Assembly (NCBI RefSeq): GCF_000003815.2
Contig: NC_049997.1
Coordinates: 6,619,134-6,683,133, forward strand
Direction: 5' to 3'
Length of the DNA stretch: 64,000 bases
Source: Branchiostoma floridae
Taxonomy: Eukaryota > Chordata > Leptocardii > Amphioxiformes > Branchiostomatidae
Shown piece after piece: positions 35,201 through 50,200 of this stretch. The notes under the pieces were generated by a model. It saw only the letters and a list, made by a program, of their open reading frames with translations. It made no database searches and had not been told where the DNA came from. The translations under genes were made by a program, and so were the position numbers. The stretch's first letter is position 1, and every line of letters starts with the position of its first letter.

Positions 35201-38200
35201 GAGCCGTGTAGCTGCGGTGGCAAACTTGGCTTTTTCAGCTGGAGCTACAAGCAGCACGAGTTTTGGCTTTAACGACTGTAACCGCTGCCAGCGTGGGATA
35301 TACGAGAGCAGATACAGTCTACACTCGACCTCATTTGGCAGTGACGGGACCGGAAACAGGACTGTGTTCACCGTGTGCGCAGGATACGCAGGTAAGGCAG
35401 GATTTGGCACTAATTCTTCTTCTTCTCTGACTGACTCTGGAAGCCACCAATGTCTTCCTCTCCTAGAAGGCATGTCCAATAATGTATTTAGTCCAATAGT
35501 TTTGAGAACATCAATCTTCCGTTAGTTACCTTCGCCAAGAAGGGTATACTTTGGGTAGCGTTTGTATGTATGTATGTATGTTTGTAGAAGAGCAGCATAA
35601 CTCGAGAATGCTTGGATGGATTGTATTGATATTCGTCAAGTGGGTAGGTCTTGATGAGACCTGGACACAATTAGAATTCTGGGCCCCCGGCATGTTACGG
35701 TACTGCAGCTGAACTTTGATATTTTAAGTTCTGGACATGCTGTGGGTGTAATTTTTCAGCGATAGATAGCTCTTGGTGCCGTGAGTAAGTGGTATAGGTT
35801 TGGGCACCCTAGCGACTTGTTTTGAAACTGCAGGTCAGGTTTAGTGTGAGACTTTGAAAGGGAATAACTCAAGAAGGGGTTGGCGGATTGTCATGATTTT
35901 TGGTATGTAGATAGCTTTAGTGCTGCCACATATAATTACATATTGATTATGTAAATCGGAATCTATATTTGCATAATAAATCAGTAAATTGTAAAGAGAA
36001 GAATATTGATAGATATATATTATGCAGAAAAGGACCTAGTTTGCATAATTGATGAGAAAAGAACTCAAGAACGGCTGGATGGATTGGTTTCATACTTAGT
36101 GTGTTGGTAGGGTGTGGCAAAAACTAGAAATTATTAGATTTTGACCCCCTAACGGCTTCCTTTGGTACTCCTCCTGGTCTCATATCTCATGTTCTGAACA
36201 AGCCATGGTCACAATGTTTAAGCGTTAGATAGCGAGTTTGGACCTACAAGTGGCTAGGGTTAGAATTGCAGGGACATTTTTGTATAAATATAATTCCGAA
36301 ATGGATAACTCAAGAATGGAAAAACGGGTTTTTATGACTTTTGGTATGTAGGTAGCTTCAGTTGGCCAAAATTTACAAGATTAAATACTAATTTTGCAAA
36401 ATGGGGTGACATTTGCATAATAAATGATAATATTCTATCAAAGTATTTCTTTTAATGTATCTCTTGTCCAGGACATGATACGGTCTTGACTTTTAGTTGG
36501 CAGATAGCTTTTGACGCCAGGACAAGGTGGGGCAGGTTTGAGCCCCCTAACGATTTATTTCTGAAACTTCAGGGACATTGTCAAGACATTCAAAAGAGGA
36601 TAACTGAAACAAAGGAACGTCCAATTTGCATCATTTTAGGCATGCAGGTAGCTTAGACAAACTTTCTCAGAATGATGTTAGCAAATGATGACTTAATTTG
36701 GAAACTGTATGGTTAAACTGTTTTCCATAACTGGACTTCAATAGATGTAGTATATGTAATTTATGATAGGTGGAACATAAATAGACATCAACTATTCAAA
36801 TCAGCTAATGCAAAAATGGCAAAAACCACTTAATGATAAATTATGAGATTTTTTCTTGTGACATGTTTAAGCTGATTAATGATGAACATCATTAAGCATA
36901 CATTATTGAAATGTTTAGTCATTTGCATAACATATACAAAGCTCTAAATATTTCATGAAGGTAGGAGGTCACCGAACTCTAGTTTTCTATCGATTCAAAG
37001 TCAGATTATTTTAAACTATAGCGTGTGCTATGGCTGCATTCTATACCACTTATAGATACATGCCTTACCATGTCTCAATTGGTCTTTCAAAGTTGACCAA
37101 ATGTGTACGTTATCAGTATTTACAGTCCTGTCAATCATCATGATCAAACAGAATGCGCTACCTCTTCCCGTTTAGGGCCTCGTTGGCGATCACGTGGGGT
37201 GAGGAACGAGCAGATTTACTCAACCTAATTACCATAATGCTTGTCTTACCCGTGCTCTTTACTCTCTAGGTAATGACGAATGTGCAACAGGAAACGGTGG
37301 ATGTGCACATTTCTGTGTCCACACTCAGAGCGGCCACAGGTGTACCTGCCGACGGGGGTTCATATTAATCGCGGATGGTCATGGCTGTGAAGGTGGGAGA
37401 CTGTTTAGCTGTAATTCGTTCACATGATTCACATAATGAATTAAATAAAAATGAAATGTAAAACGTTTATTGACCTTAGCTTATTGACCCATGTCCAATA
37501 ACCAATAGACCTATAGTTGTTGACTATTTGTTTAGTTAAAAATATATTTTTATATGATTCCATGTAGAGTAGGGAAATAATTCACACATATTGACAAATT
37601 TATTCTTTTTTTTCACGGCGTTTAGATATAACTTCCACTGGTAAGTTTCTGTTCAATAATTCGGAATTGGTGATAATGTTTTGTTCAGTACAAATTCAAG
37701 GTACAAATAAGATGCAGTCGAGACAACCAGGAGGTAGTTCTGTAAAGATTAGTGTTCTGCGCTGTTTGATGTAAACGCATTCCGTCTTAAGGTAAATGCA
37801 TTGTAGAACATGGTAATGTATATGCAACATTTAAAATTGAGCCATTGCGACGTGTGGATTTGCTTGAAGTTGAGGAATTTGTTTCGCCAAGAAGGTTGTA
37901 TTTTCGCTAGCGTGGTGGTATTGAACAGCGTAATTCAAAGACTTTGAACGTATTCCATCATTTGAATTGTTTAGGTCCTGACAAATGATACGAAGTTGAG
38001 GCCCTTATAGGCGAGACCTCACTTCTGAAAATTTAGTCTGAACATGCAACGGTCAGCACTTTCGAGGTAGAGAATATTTCTGCTCGAAAAGCGTGGCAGA
38101 AGCATGGGATATCGATATCAAGCAGTGTCGTTTTGAACTGCAGCGTTGTCTTTGGGACCTAAAACTGAGTACTTCGAGAAGACGTGAAGAGTTTGCCTCG

Positions 38201-41200
38201 TATAATCAACCAGCAAATATTAAAGTTATAGGATTAGAATAATGCAAATACAATTTTACTTGCAATTTTTTTTCTTGGTGTCAAGCGTCTTTATTACTAC
38301 CATTAGTTTCCTTATTCTCGTCAGGAAACCACGCATTCGAGATCCTCCGTACCGCAAACCAACACTATGAAGGATTCAACTTCTTCGTTATTAAGGCCAG
38401 GCTACCAGTTCACGGCCTGTCTGCCACTGAGAACTGGTGCAGGGACTACCAGAACCTCTGTGCTGAGTACGGAAGGAGACCAACGGGCTGTGGGGAGGAC
38501 GGGGCTGTCGAGGGTGGGAGTTACAGCCACGACGGCAGAATCCGGTAGGTTCTGTGCTATTTAGAACAGTCATACTGAGCGCTGGTAGTAAATTCTATCT
38601 GGTGTTCTCTGCTTGGGTATAGGCATTTTTAACATTGATAGCAGCCAGGTACATATTATGGTTATATGATTGCACCATCTTGTATCTAAATATATTCAAT
38701 TTATAAATTATGAAATAGGGTTTACATAATCTCATCCTATTTCATCAATTGCATATTTCAGAAAAGTGTGATGATTTCATAGACCCTATGAAATAACTTC
38801 TTTGACATTTCGCAATACGTAATGATTAGTACATACCTTCTTATGATCTCTCGGTGAATTGGTTCTCAGCCCACCGATGATTAATTATATGATGATGAAT
38901 GAAATACTAAATGGAATGTCCATTTATGGAAAACACTCATATTACCAAGAAATGGTTACTTAGAAGATAGATTTAAAGGTGTAACTTCAACTTTAATGAC
39001 CAAGTTGGCATTTATTCTTCTCTATTAATAAGTTTATCAGCGGCATTGTCAGAGTTCTCTATTATCTATTTTTAAATGGAGCAAGAGTTATCAATTGGTA
39101 AGATATCTTTGAAATGTTGTTGTGTTTCTAGGTGCGTGACTGATTACAACTCTGACCCCTACATCAACAACGTGCTCGGCTGTGACTGGATGAGCCGTGT
39201 ACATCACGTGGCAAACTTGGCTTTTTCAGATGAAGCTACATATTTCACGAGTTTTGGCTTTAACGGCTGTAACCACTGCAGCCGTGGGATATGGGAGAGC
39301 ATACACGCTCTGCACTTGACCTCATTTGGCAGGGACGGAACTGGAGACAGGACTGTGTACACCGTGTGCACAGGATCAGCAGGTAAGGATTTGGTGCCTA
39401 TTAACACACCACAGAATAAGCATCGATATAAAAAAAAACATTTAGCTCTGGTTCGAATTTGATTGGTCTGGCGGGGAATGGTGAGGTTGTTACTTGTGCT
39501 GCAAAATGATTTCGGATAAAAGAAGTTAGCACCAGAATCCACATTTCCCCAATGTTTATTTCTTTTCATCAACGCATTGTGTACTTAATTCATCATTTTC
39601 CACACATGATAACAGAACTTTAACCAACCAACGACGTCATTACGGTATATTTCAATGTTGTTCCCACAAGCTCTGTATTCGCAAATGTCCATGATGGTGA
39701 ACCAAGTAATAAAATGTTTTTCTGTATATATCTCAACTGCATGGTAGATGTATTCTTATTGATGTAACAACCAGTTACAATAATGTATGCTTAACCCCGT
39801 TATTCTATTGATAATATACTGATGTTATTCTATGAATATGCTACAGAAAACTGTGGGTGTGGCCATATATGTGTCCACAATCAGAGCAGCTACAGTTGTA
39901 CCTGCCGACAGGGCTTCATATTAATGCCGGATGGTCATGGCTGTGAAGGTGAGAAACTGTATTTTTTCACAACATGCATTTAATCAAAAAATGATAATGT
40001 TATTCGTATATATGTTGATATGAGAAACAGAATATGATCCTTTGGGAGTTGTAGCTTTTTTCCAAACACCTAATGAAATAATATCTGTGCAACTTATAAT
40101 GAATAACAATAATGAAGTACACTAATGTCAATTCAGAACATGAAGTAATCAATAGGTCAGTCATGTGTTTATTTGATGACTTTCATCCAATAATATTTGT
40201 GCCGACTGCATTCGGAATTTTTTGCAGAAGACGAATGTGCAACAAACAATGCCGGGTGCGCCCAAAACTGCACCAATGTCCCAGGAGGTTACTCATGTTT
40301 CTGTCGACATGGATTCGTGTTGATGTCAGATGGACATGGTTGTGAAGGTGGGATTATTGTAGACTGATAACTTTTTCTTAATATCATATCCATATTCTAT
40401 GAATTTATCTATATAAAAGCTAGTAGCAACAGATAATTAAAGGCTATTGGAAGGCTAACATTAACTAAGATGCTTCTTACACGTACTCGTCATGCTGATA
40501 TTTACCTTTGCCAAAATGGCTAAGGTTATGTTTTGGGCGTGTTTGTGTGTCTGTGTGTCTGTGTGTTAACAGCATAACTCGAGAAGCCTTGGATGGATCC
40601 TGATGATATTTGGTAGGTGGGTAGGGGTCGGGAAAACGAAGGTCAAGTTTGATAATGGGTCCCCTAGCGGCTTACTAAGGTACTGCAGCTGAAACTCAAT
40701 TTTTTAAATCTCGTGTTCTGGACATGCTGCGGTCATGATTTATGGGTGGTAGATAGCCCACGGGGCAGAGAGTATGTGCTGTGAGTTTGGCTCCCTAGCG
40801 GCTTTTTTGGTACTGCAGGCGCCAGTTTCCTTTCAGACTTTGGACGAGAATAACTCTACAACGTGTTGACGGATCTTCATGATTTTTCTTTTGTAGATAA
40901 AATTAATGTTGACTTACATAATGGAATACTAATTATGTAAATCAACAGCTAATTTGCATAATTAATGAGGAAAGTTTATAAATCCACTGCATTCCATGAT
41001 AGGAGTTTCAAACTTGTCACATATGTAGCTGAGAAGGAGAGAAATGTCAATAGATATCAACTATGCAAATGATGACCTCATTTGCATAATTAATGAACAT
41101 GTTGACGGACCATCATGTTTTTGGTATGTAGGTAGCGTAGGTGAAGACCTACATAATGAGATACCAATTATGCAAATCAACAGATAATTTGCATAATTAA

Positions 41201-44200
41201 TGAGGACATTTTATAAATCCACTACATTCCATGATAGGACTTTGAAACTTGTCACATATGTAGCTGAGAAAGAGAGAAATGGCAATGCATATTAATCATG
41301 CAAATGACGACCTTATTTGCATAATTAATGAGAAAATATGAACGTGTTGACGGATCGTCACGATTTTTGGCATGTAGATAGCCTAAGTGAAGACTTACAC
41401 AATGCGATACTTATTATGCAAATTAACAGCTAATTTGCATAATTGATTATGAAAAGTTCATAAATCCACTGCATTCCATTATAGTAGTTTTAAAGTTGTC
41501 ACACATGTAACTGAGAAAGAGGAAAGAGAGTATAAGGGGTGTATTTAAAGACTTTGAAAGAGAATAAGTCAAGAAAGGATCATCATGATTCTTGGTATGC
41601 TGATAGCTTAAGCAATGCTTGATACCATTTGATTGATTGATTGTAAGTTGGGGCCTTATTTGCATAATTAATGCCGAAATTTTACAAACCAACTCCAAGC
41701 ATATAATTATGAAACAAAATGAAATGAGTAACGCATTTGTCTACAGACACCATACTACATAACAAACCTAGTTTATTTGGCAAAGGTATGTGTTCGTGGA
41801 ACTCTAGTTCCTAGATTGAGTAAGAAAATCAATACACGTACAAATTAAACCGTTACATCGTTTGAAGAAAACAGTATCACTGCTGTTGGAGTCACTAAGA
41901 AAGACTCCCTATTCTAGAGTGTTTTCAATTTCAATAGAGTAGATGACACACTCACCAGATGTATCGTTGTGATCGTAAATTTTGTGTACTTTTCAAATAT
42001 GTATTTTAAGACCTTTCGGACTTACATATCATATATTCATACGGTTGGTATACATTTAATGACTCCTGTAAATCTTAAGAGACTTATCATATGGCCATCA
42101 ATTTTTTTGAGAATGACGTAGACATAATATTTAACAATTTTAAGAAGTTTGACGCTATTTCGACGTCTAAGGACGCAATTATGACGTCATCAATTTGACT
42201 GCATTGGGTAGAACCATGAAAAAGGGATATTCCCAGAAAACTTCAGGGTATGCTACAAAAATATAACAGCAAGTGCAGATAACATAATTACAATGTTTGT
42301 TACGAATTTTGTTGCCAATAGCAACATGAATGACGTCAAAATGACGTCATAAAATGACGTCTTGCATATCTAAGATAACAGTCGGGCTCCGCCATTTTAC
42401 ATTTACCACCTTGATTTTTTTTATATACATTTTTATCGCAAAATAATCTCAAAAGACAATGGACATAGACTAAAAACGTTTATTTAAACATTTCTTAATG
42501 AAAAAATAACAAGGTAGTTACAAATTTCAGGGATAATAATCTAGTTATCCTTGATCTGGTCATATGGTCCGCCATCTTGGCTTTTGACGGATGACGTCAT
42601 CATATTAGCATAATTTATTCATATTTAATTACAAAAGATATTCCAAATATTATGAGATTTTATATATGTAGTAAATTAGCAGTAATATAGCAAATAATCG
42701 TGAAAATACATTGTTAGAACCGAAATTAGCGATTTTCGTGAAAAAATGCCTGTCAACAAACGGTTGCCATGGCAACACAACAGCATTGGAAATTTGTGAA
42801 GTTATTACCAATCGAATTGTAAGAAAACTCACCAAATTTGGTGGCTATATTATAGCGTAAGCCGTTTTTGCGTTATGGAAGATGAAAGTTGGCTCAGGCC
42901 TCAACCGCCCCAGCCTGAATAGGGTTAAATCTCAGCTTACAGCTACAAGGCATAAGGAATGGCATAACAATAACGTTTGGTCATTTGAGGACTTTGAGCG
43001 GATATGATACTATTGTCTCGTCTGTATTTTGAACTCATTGCAGAAGACGAATGTGCAACAAACAATGCCGGGTGTGCCCAAAACTGCACCAATGTCTCAG
43101 GAGGTTACTCATGTTTCTGTCGACATGGATTTGTGTTGATGTCAGATGAACATCGTTGTAAAGGTGGGTTAATGCTATTACCATTAGTTTTGTTTAATGA
43201 CATATTTAGATATTTAATCAACTTTTGCTGTTTAGAAAAGGTGAGCAAAGGGTAGCAACTGGTGGATATCAACACAACTGGAATCTAGTAATGCAAAAAA
43301 TCGGATTTAAACTTTGATGTTCACAGGTGCCAAACGTTGTTAAAATTAACATAACTTCCGTTATTGTCAGGAAACCACTCATTTGAGGTGCTCCGTACTG
43401 CAAACCAGACGTATAAAGGAGTCGACTTCATCTCCCAGGAGTATGAAGGAGTCGACTTCCTCGTCATCGAGGCGAAGCTGCCAGCTGACGGCCTGTCTGC
43501 CACTGAGAACTGGTGCAGGGACTACCAGAACCTCTGTGCCGAGTACGGAAGGAGACCTACGGGCTGTGGGGAGGACTGGGCAGTCCAGGGTGGGAGGCTC
43601 AGCCACACAAACAGAATCCGGTAGGTTCGGTGACATTAAGAACAGCCTTACTGTGCGCCGTGGTAATAAATCCTCCCTTGTTTTCTATGCTGGGTATGGG
43701 AATGGGAAAATGTAAAAACTGGAACTTTTAACTTAAAAGTCGGTTGTGTACGTATCTTAGTAATATTGTTGTACCATCCATCCAGTAAAAGGCATTAGTG
43801 TTTTGTAAATTATGAAAGGCTGTTTGCATAATCAACATTCTATTGCGTCCAATGTATACCCCAGAAAAGCGTGATGATTTCACAGCCCCTACGAGTTCTG
43901 TCTCTTTTGTTAAAATGGAAGAAGTGTTGCCAATTGGTGAGGTTTCTTAAAGATGTTGTGTTTCTAGGTGTGTAAGTGAGTACAACTCCGACCCCTACAT
44001 AAACAACGTGCTCGGCTGTGACCCGAGCAGCCGTGTAGCTGCGGTGGAAAACTTGGCTTTTTCAGCTGGAGCTACAAGGAGCACGAGTTTTGGCTTTAAC
44101 GACTGTAACAGCTGCCAGCGTGGGATATACGAAAGCAGATACAGTCTAACCTCGACCTCATTTGGCAGTGACGGGACCGGAGACAGGACTGTGTACACCG

Positions 44201-47200
44201 TGTGCACAGGATCAGCAGGTAATGATTTGGCACTAATTCTTCTTCTTCTCTGACTGACTCTGGAAGCCACCAATGTCTTCCTCCCCTAGAAGGCATGTCC
44301 AATAATGTCTTTAGTCCAATAGTTTTGAGAACTTCAATCTTCAGTTAGTTACCTTCGCCAAGAAGGGTTTATTTTGGGTAGCGTTTGTATGTATGTATGT
44401 ATGTTTGTAGAAGAGCAGCATAACTCGAGAATGCCTGGATGGATTGTATTGATATTCGTCAAGTGGGTAGGTCTTGATGAGACCTGGACACGATTAGACT
44501 TCTGGGCCCCCGGCATGTTACGGTACTGCAGCTGAACTTTGATATTTCAAGTTCTGGACATGCTGTGGGTACAATTTTTGACTGATAGATAGCTCTTGGT
44601 GCCGAAAGTAAGTGGTATAGGTTTGTTTTGAAACTGCAGNNNNNNNNNNNNNNNNNNNNNNNNNNNNNNNNNNNNNNNNNNNNNNNNNNNNNNNNNNNNN
44701 NNNNNNNNNNNNNNNNNNNNNNNNNNNNNNNNNNNNNNNAGAGAATAACTCAAGAAGGGGTTGGCGGATTGTCATGATATTTGGTATGTAGATAGCTCAA
44801 GTGATGCCTCACTGCTTAAATGATCTGTTGACCTGGACCGGTTTTCTGGATTATGATTTTGATTTGTCTGCCTCCTTTTATGTCTTATTTGAACTTATAT
44901 GTTCTGTTGTGTACACCTATTTATATTCTCTGTAACATTACTTTATTTCTGTGTATGTCTCCCTGGGCCCTGTTGAAAATCAATTTGTCAAAACTGAACA
45001 GGCCACCCATGCGTCTGAAGATATCAATAAACAATAAATGAATTAATAAATAAATGCAGATCATACAGCTAATGCAAACATGGCAAAAACCATTTAATGA
45101 CAAATTTTTCTTGTGACATGTTAAACATGCTGATGCAGATCAAAGATGAACATCACCATGCAGAAATCATGAAAATCTTTAAGTCATTTGCATAACATCT
45201 ACAAAGCTCTAAACATTTCAAGAAGGTCACCGAACCATTATCCCATTTAAAACATTGTTGGTAATCAAGTGGGATGATATTACGCGGCTGATTATAATCA
45301 TGTATGTCTTAAGGTATTACGGTTGGCTAAATTGGCATTTTGACCTTCCTTTGTTTCTTATTAATGAATTAGGAAAGAATGGAGCCGTAACGAATATGGA
45401 TAAATGGACATAAACGAATTCCCTATGAAGATCCTCGCAATATAGTGAGTCGTATAGCGGCCTCAATTTTAGGAGGAAATTGAGGGGGGGGAATACAGCA
45501 TNNNNNNNNNNNNNNNNNNNNNNNNNNNNNNNNNNNNNNNNNNNNNNNNNNNNNNNNNNNNNNNNNNNNNNNNNNNNNNNNNNNNNNNNNNNNNNNNNNN
45601 NNNNNNNNNNNNNNNNNNNNNNNNNNNNNNNNNNNNNNNNNNNNNNNNNNNNNNNNNNNNNNNNNNNNNNNNNNNNNNNNNNNNNNNNNNNNNNNNNNNN
45701 NNNNNNNNNNNNNNNNNNNNNNNNNNNNNNNNNNNNNNNNNNNNNNNNNNNNNNNNNNNNNNNNNNNNNNNNNNNNNNNNNNNNNNNNNNNNNNNNNNNN
45801 CATTATTGTCATCTAACCTTAAGTTGATCAAAAATTAACTACAGTTTAGTTTAATGAATGAATGACTGAAAAACGAACTTTATTGCACATTTTTGCCCCA
45901 CTGGGCTAAGTACGGTTCACATGGTAACAATCATATACATTTACATGATTTATATGGTGTTTAATGAATAGCTTTTCTAGACAAGCAAGTAGACTTGGCC
46001 CATATAGATATACTAACGTATTTATGGGGGATGGTCATAGCTGTGAGGGTGAGTAACTGCTCCACTGTAATCAATTCACAATATGCATGTTATGTGACAA
46101 TTTGGATTTCATCTCACTCTCTGCATTGTCGCCAACAGACCAGTTACACTAAACTTGTTTCATTCCGTTTGTTTGATTGATTTAATTCTTAGCCTTTACA
46201 GGTAATCAGTTCTTATTCCTAACACATTCATCTCTTTTTTTTCCACCGCCTGTAGATATAGTTTCAACTGGTAAGTTTAGTCAAATTCATGAAAATCGGC
46301 GATAATAAATTTGTCCAGTGCATGCCCAAATTATTCCAGTAAAGATGCAGTCAACAAAACTGGAAGTAGATCTGTAAACATTGCAATAGACCCAGGTATA
46401 AACCCTACATGTATAATGAATAAAGAAAATTGGTTTCATATTAATGTCAAAATAGTTATCAATAATAGCATAATTTTCGCATTCTTGCCAGGAAACCACT
46501 CATTTGAGGTCCTCCGTACTGCAAACCAGACGTATAAAGGAGTCGACTTCATCTCCCAGGAGTATGAAGGAATCGACTTCCTCGTCATCGAGGCGAAGCT
46601 ACCGGCTCACGGCCTGTCTGCCACTGAGAACTGGTGCAGGGACTACCAGAACCTCTGTGCCGAGTACGGAAAGAGACCAACGGGCTGTGGGGAGGACTGG
46701 GCAGTCCATGGTGGGAGACTCAGTAACGAAGGCAGAATCCGGTAGGTACTGTGACATTTAGAACAGCCTTACTGTGCGCTGGTAATAAATCCTCCCTTGT
46801 TTTCTATGCTGGGTTTGGGAATGTAAAAATTTAAAAACTGGAACTTAAGTCGGTCGAGTACATATCTTAGTTACATTGTTGCACCATCCATCCAGTTAAA
46901 TGTATTAGTGTTTTGTAAATTATGAAAGGCTGTTTGCATAATCAACATTCTATTGCGTCCAATGTATACCCCAGAAAAGCGTGATGATTTCAAAACCCCT
47001 ACGAGTTCTGTGTCTTTTGTTAAAATGGAAGAAGTGTTGCCAATTGGTGAGGTTTCTTAAAGGATGTTGGTTCCCAGGTGTGTAAGTNNNNNNNNNNNNN
47101 NNNNNNNNNNNNNNNNNNNNNNNNNNNNNNNNNNNNNNNNNNNNNNNNNNNNNNNNNNNNNNNNNNNNNNNNNNNNNNNNNNNNNNNACTCCGACCCCTA

Positions 47201-50200
47201 CATCAACAACGTGCTCGGCTGTTTGTGGGCGAGCCGTGTAGCTGCGGTGGCAAACTTGGCTTTTTCAGCTGGAGCTACAAGCAGCACGAGTTTTGGCTTT
47301 AACGACTGTAACCGCTGCCAGCGTGGGATATACGAAAGCAGATACAGTCTACACTCGACCTCATTTGGCAGTGACGGGACCGGAAACAGGACTGTGTTCA
47401 CCGTGTGCGCAGGATACGCAGGTAAGGATTTGGCACTAATTCTTCTTCTTCTCTGACTGACTCTGGAAGCCACCAATGTCTTCCTCCCCTAGAAGGCATG
47501 TCCAATAATGTATTTAGTCCAATAGTTTTGAGAACATCAATCTTCCGTTAGTTACCTTCGCCAAGAAGGGTATACTTTGGGTAGCGTTTGTATGTATGTA
47601 TGTATGTTTGTAGAAGAGCAGCATAACTCGAGAATGCCTGGATGAATTATATTGATATTCGTCAAGTGGGTAGGTCTTGATGAGACCTGGACACAATTAG
47701 AATTCTGGGCCCCCGGCATGTTACGGTACTGCAGCTGAACTTTGACATTTTAAGTTCTGGACATGCTGTGGGTGTAATTTTTCAGCGATAGATAGCTCTT
47801 GGTGCCGTGAGTAAGTGGTATAGGTTTGGGCACCCTAGCGACTTGTTTTGAAACTGCAGGTCAGGTTTAGTGTGAGATTTTGAAAGGGAATAACTCAAGA
47901 AGGGGTTGGCGGATTGTCATGATTTTTTGTATGTAGATAGCTTTAGTGCTGCCACATATAATTAACACATTGATTATGTAAATCGGAATCTATATTTGCA
48001 TAATAAATCAGTAAATTGTAAAGAGAAGAATATTGATAGATATATATTATGNNNNNNNNNNNNNNNNNNNNNNNNNNNNNNNNNNNNNNNNNNNNNNNNN
48101 NNNNNNNNNNNNNNNNNNNNNNNNNNNNNNNNNNNNNNNNNNNNNNNNNNNNNNNNNNNNNNNNNNNNNNNNNNNNNNNNNNNNNNNNNNNNNNNNNNNN
48201 NNNNNNNNNNNNNNNNNNNNNNNNNNNNNNNNNNNNNNNNNNNNTTAAGCGTTAGATAGCGAGTTTGGACCTACAAGTGGCTAGGGTTAGAATTGCAGGG
48301 ACATTTTTGTATAAAAATAATTCCGAAATGGATAACTCAAGAATGAAAAAACGGGTTTTTATGACTTTTGGTATGCAGGTAGCTTAAGTTGGCCAAAATT
48401 TACAAGATTAACTACTAATTTTGCAAAATGGGGTGACATTTGCATAATAAATGATAATATTCTATCAAAGTATTTCTTTTAATGTATCTCTTGTCCCGGA
48501 CATAATACGGTCTTGACATTTAGTTGGCAGATAGCTTTTGACGCCAGGAGAAGGTGGGGCAGGTTTGAGCCCCCTAACGTTTTATTTGTGGACCTGCAGG
48601 GACATTTTTGTCAAGACATTCAAAAAAGGATAACTGAAAAAAAAGGAACGTCCAATTTTCATCATTTTAGACATGCAGGTAGCTTAGACAAACTTTAAAG
48701 TTTGAGAAATTTCTCAGAATGATGTTATGCAAATGATGACTTAATTTGGAAACTGTATGGTTAAACTGTTTTCCATAACTGGACTTCAATAGATGTAATT
48801 TATGATAGGTGGAACATGAATAGACATCAACTGTGCAAATCATCTAATGCAAAAAATGGCACAAACCACTTAATTATAAATTATGAGCTTTTTTTCTTGT
48901 GACATGTTTAAGCTGATCAATGATGAACATCATTAAGCATAAATTATTGAAAGGTTTAGTCATTTGCATAACATATACAAAGCTCTAAATATTTTATGAA
49001 GGTATGAGGTCACCGAACTCTAGTTTTCTATCGATTCAAAGTCATACTATTTTATATTATTAGCGTGTGCTATGGCTGCATTCTATACCACTTATAGATA
49101 CATGCCTTACCATGTCTCAATTGGTCTTGCAAAGTTGACCAAATGTGTACGTAATCAGTATTAACAGTCCTGTCAATCATCATGATCAATCAGAATGCGC
49201 TACCTCTTCCCGTTTAGGGCCTCGTTGGCGATCACGTGGGGTGAGGAACGAGCAGATTTACTCAACCTAATTACCATAATGCTTGTCTTACCCGTGCTCT
49301 TTACTCTATAGGTAATGACGAATGTGCAACAGGAAACGGCGGGTGTGCACATTTCTGTGTCCACACTCAGAGCGGACACAGGTGTACCTGCCAACGGGGG
49401 TTCATATTAATGGCGGATGGTCATGGCTGTGAAGGTGGGGGACTGTTTAGCTGTAATTCGTTCACATGATTCACATAATGAATTGAATGACAATGTAATG
49501 TAAAACATTTATTGACCTTAGCTTATTGACCCATGTCCAATAACCAATAGACCTATAGTTGTTGAATATTTGTTTAGTTAAAAATATATTTTTATATGAT
49601 TCCATGTAGAGTAGGGAAATAATTCACACATATTGACAAATTTATTCTTTTTTTTCACGGCGTTTAGATATAACTTCCACTGGTAAGTTTCTGTTCAATA
49701 ATTCGGAATTGGTGATAATGTTTTGTTCAGTACAAATTCAAGGTACAAATAAGATGCAGTCGAGACAACCAGGAGGTAGTTCTGTAAAGATTAGTGTTCT
49801 GCGCTGTTTGATGTAAACGCATTCCGTCTTAAGGTAAATGCATTGTAGAACATGGTAATGTATATGCAACATTTAAAATTGAGCCATTGCGACGTGTGGA
49901 TTTGCNNNNNNNNNNNNNNNNNNNNNNNNNNNNNNNNNNNNNNNNNNNNNNNNNNNNNNNNNNNNNNNNNNNNNNNNNNNNNNNNNNNNNNNNNNNNNNN
50001 NNNNNNNNNNNNNNNNNNNNNNNNNNNNNNNNNNNNNNNNNNNNNNNNNNNNNNNNNNNNNNNNNNNNNNNNNNNNNNNNNNNNNNNNNNNNNNNNNNNN
50101 NNNNNNNNNNNNNNNNNNNNNNNNNNNNNNNNNNNNNNNNNNNNNNNNNNNNNNNNNNNNNNNNNNNNNNNNNNNNNNNNNNNNNNNNNNNNNNNNNNNN

